NCBI GenBank assembly: GCA_035370405.1
Contig: DAOOVT010000018.1
Span: 1 to 7,096 of the forward strand
Direction of reading: 5' to 3'
Length of the DNA stretch: 7,096 bases
Origin: UBA5232 sp035370405
GTDB taxonomy: Bacteria; Patescibacteriota; Dojkabacteria; SC72
The notes below the pieces were generated by a model. It did no database searches, was not told where the DNA came from, and saw only the letters and a list, made by a program, of their open reading frames with translations. This document shows positions 6,117 to 7,096 of this stretch, piece by piece. Numbering within the stretch: the stretch's first letter is position 1; the number at the start of each line of letters is the position of its first letter. Made by a program: the position numbers and the translations under genes.

Positions 6117-6177
6117 AAAAAAACTCCGGCATGCGGTCAAATATATTTTACAAATTGCATAGGCAATGTCGGAGTTT
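6117..6177 (-). terminator. Factor-independent terminator of the coiled-coil gene
   Basis: On the minus strand a 12-base stem pairs AAACTCCGACAT (6166-6177) with ATGCCGGAGTTT (6121-6132), perfect but for one G-U pair. It is followed by seven T residues (plus-strand A-run 6117-6123, overlapping the stem end). The loop is long, 33 bases, and AT-rich. It starts 12 bases after the stop of the 77-residue gene. The G+C-rich stem plus T-run fits intrinsic termination; the large loop is unusual. Confidence 0.7.
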
Positions 6178-6189
6178 ACAAGCTTTATG

Positions 6190-6423
6190 CTACTTGTCAG
6201 TCAATCGAATGATAGTTTGAATATTTTGTGAAATAAATGTAATTTGTTCCTCAATCAGATAGCATTTTTCTCTTACGAGATCATAAACATCCAAACTTCC
6301 AAGATTACAACATCTATGTGATCTTTTCTCCAAAATAGACAACTCTTCACCTAATTGCACAATCTGTTCTGTTATCTCTGCCAACTCTTCTGCGACATTT
6401 TCCCAACTATTTACTGTATTCAC
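6190..6423 (-). CDS. Small coiled-coil protein of unknown function
   Basis: The 77-residue product begins at GTG 6421-6423. No ATG start exists for this frame, and the strong ribosome binding site AAGGAGG stands 4 bases upstream, fixing the start. The protein looks like a helical hairpin. A first helix (about 6-34, with heptad-like WENVAEELAEITEQIVQLGEELSIL) is followed by a turn HRCCNLGSLDVYD (36-48) and a second helix (about 48-73). Three cysteines (38, 39, 54) cluster around the turn and could be a disulfide or metal site, though there is no standard zinc motif. No signal peptide or membrane segment is seen. It has its own terminator and faces the plus-strand gene at 6615 across a 191-base divergent spacer. 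Function unknown; no family recognised. Confidence 0.75.
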   Translation of the reverse strand: MNTVNSWENVAEELAEITEQIVQLGEELSILEKRSHRCCNLGSLDVYDLVREKCYLIEEQITFISQNIQTIIRLTDK

Positions 6424-6427
6424 AAAT

Positions 6428-6434
6428 CCTCCTT
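6428..6434 (-). promoter_or_regulatory. Strong Shine-Dalgarno AAGGAGG
   Basis: AAGGAGG on the minus strand is fully complementary to the usual 16S rRNA tail, 4 bases before GTG 6423. It decides the start of the 77-residue gene. No other gene in this window has a comparable site, so this gene is probably translated in a different way or more strongly than its neighbours. Confidence 0.85.
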
Positions 6435-6486
6435 ATTTATTTAACTGCATGCTGTATTTTCCATATGTTTCAGGAAATTATTCACT

Positions 6487-6495
6487 GGTATAACA
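6487..6495 (-). promoter_or_regulatory. Extended -10 candidate for the coiled-coil gene
   Basis: The minus strand reads TGTTATACC: an extended -10 TG, one base, then TATACC (4 of 6). No good -35 is visible at the right distance. Transcription would start near 6480, leaving a leader of about 57 bases that carries the AAGGAGG site. Confidence 0.3.
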
Positions 6496-6512
6496 TAGGG
6501 AATTGTAAAGAA

Positions 6513-6533
6513 CTAAACATAATGAATGTTTAG
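6513..6533. promoter_or_regulatory. Palindromic operator candidate in divergent spacer
   Basis: CTAAACAT (6513-6520) and ATGTTTAG (6526-6533) are perfect inverted repeats around AATGA. The 21-base palindrome lies between the two divergent genes and overlaps the -35 position of the minus-strand promoter candidate. It has no T-run, so a dimeric regulator site is more likely than a terminator. Confidence 0.4.
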
Positions 6534-6598
6534 ACCGCAATTATCCAATATTTTAAGCATTTTCGCAATATCTACATATTTAGAAAATATGGGCAATT

Positions 6599-6607
6599 TG
6601 ATATACT
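6599..6607 (+). promoter_or_regulatory. Extended -10 promoter giving a leaderless mRNA
   Basis: TGATATACT is an extended -10: TG, one base, then TATACT, a 5-of-6 match. The ATG at 6615 is only 7 bases after the hexamer, where transcription would be expected to start, so the mRNA would begin at or within a base of the start codon. A weak TTAGAA (6580-6585) is the best -35. Confidence 0.5.
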
Positions 6608-6614
6608 TTAAAAT

Positions 6615-7096
6615 ATGTCCAACATGTACAAGAAAGTAATTTCCGTATTCAAGAAAAAATATGGACAAATTCTGCTAATACTGCTACTTATTGTTATATC
6701 CTGTCTCTCAATTAGATGGGGGAAATATATTCTATCAAATGATAATTATTCTCCAGAACTTAATCCTTCCCTATCAGTAGAGAGATATCTTTTCTCTCCT
6801 GCTTGGAGAAGTTATCGTGTTTTAGGTACTCCATCAGATAGTGAGCAAGCTGATGTTTTTCGCTCAGCAATATTTGCAGTATTTGAACCTTTACTTCCGA
6901 AATGGCTTCTAGGGCAACTTTTCTACCTAATATCTTTTATTGTTGGTGGAGTGTCTACGGCATTTTTAACTATGCTTCTTCTTAGGAAAAGCAGGTTAAA
7001 GAAATATAGCCAGATAGGATTTCTTGCTTCAGGCATTTTGTATTCGACAACTTTATGGACAATGTGGCTTTTCTATCAGAATATGGCTCCATATGT
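6615..7096 (+). CDS. Polytopic membrane protein, possibly GT-C-like, N-terminal part
   Basis: The frame is open from ATG 6615 to the window edge, giving the first 160 residues of a longer protein. An in-frame TAA at 6609-6611 rules out a start further upstream; ATG 6624 is the only close alternative. A basic N-terminus (KKVISVFKKKYGQ) precedes a first membrane helix (about 18-33). An extracytoplasmic loop of about 60 residues follows, with NYSPELNPSLSVERYLFSPAW and LGTPSDSEQAD. Then come two more hydrophobic segments (about 98-122, 134-153) split by a basic loop RKSRLKKYS. A first membrane helix followed by a long outside loop with acidic residues resembles the layout of GT-C glycosyltransferases and related YfhO-like proteins. 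That is inference, as no catalytic motif can be assigned. No Shine-Dalgarno; a leaderless message is predicted. Confidence 0.75.
   Translation, partial: MSNMYKKVISVFKKKYGQILLILLLIVISCLSIRWGKYILSNDNYSPELNPSLSVERYLFSPAWRSYRVLGTPSDSEQADVFRSAIFAVFEPLLPKWLLGQLFYLISFIVGGVSTAFLTMLLLRKSRLKKYSQIGFLASGILYSTTLWTMWLFYQNMAPY

Noticed and set aside
1..7096. CRISPR array, insertion sequence, toxin-antitoxin pair or phage cargo
   Set aside because: There are no spaced direct repeats, no transposase, no terminal repeats with target duplication, and no recognisable toxin or structural phage protein. The recombinase alone is not enough to call a mobile element.

Overview
This window reads as a piece of chromosome from an uncultured, low-GC bacterium, most likely a member of the Candidate Phyla Radiation (Patescibacteria). 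The placement is an inference. It rests on the AT-rich composition, the near absence of Shine-Dalgarno sequences, many small proteins without recognisable families, an unusually long Xer recombinase, and a 100-N scaffold gap typical of metagenome assemblies. TGA, TAA and TAG all end genes here, including the TGA of ruvA where ruvB begins, so a recoded-TGA genetic code is unlikely.

Left part, plus strand (1-2052). The 3' end of ruvA overlaps a complete ruvB by 4 bases, and ruvB overlaps a polytopic membrane protein of unknown function by up to 17 bases. The three look like one operon. RuvA and RuvB form the Holliday-junction branch-migration motor.

Middle (2053-3799). A 448-base spacer holds a possible structured RNA, two DnaA-box matches in the same orientation, and an 11-6-11 palindrome at 2278-2305 whose core resembles a dif/Xer recombination site. 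It also has a possible 50-residue one-helix membrane protein at 2339-2491. Directly after comes a 432-residue tyrosine recombinase of the XerC/XerD type with all catalytic residues in place and two large insertions.

Right part (3802-6423, minus strand). The recombinase converges with a 145-residue acidic helical protein, leaving 2 bases between stop codons. Upstream of that is a long membrane-anchored protein interrupted by the assembly gap, with a good TTGACA-type promoter. Upstream again is a 77-residue coiled-coil protein with its own strong ribosome binding site, GTG start and factor-independent terminator. At 6615 a plus-strand gene for a large membrane protein, perhaps a GT-C-like glycosyltransferase, begins and runs off the window; its -10 element suggests a leaderless mRNA.

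The main proposal: a dif-like site, a Xer recombinase beside it, convergent gene orientation, and a change in G/C strand bias from strongly G-rich to C-rich or neutral on the plus strand together suggest this is the replication-terminus (chromosome dimer resolution) region. RuvAB lies next to it. None of this has been tested by computation here.
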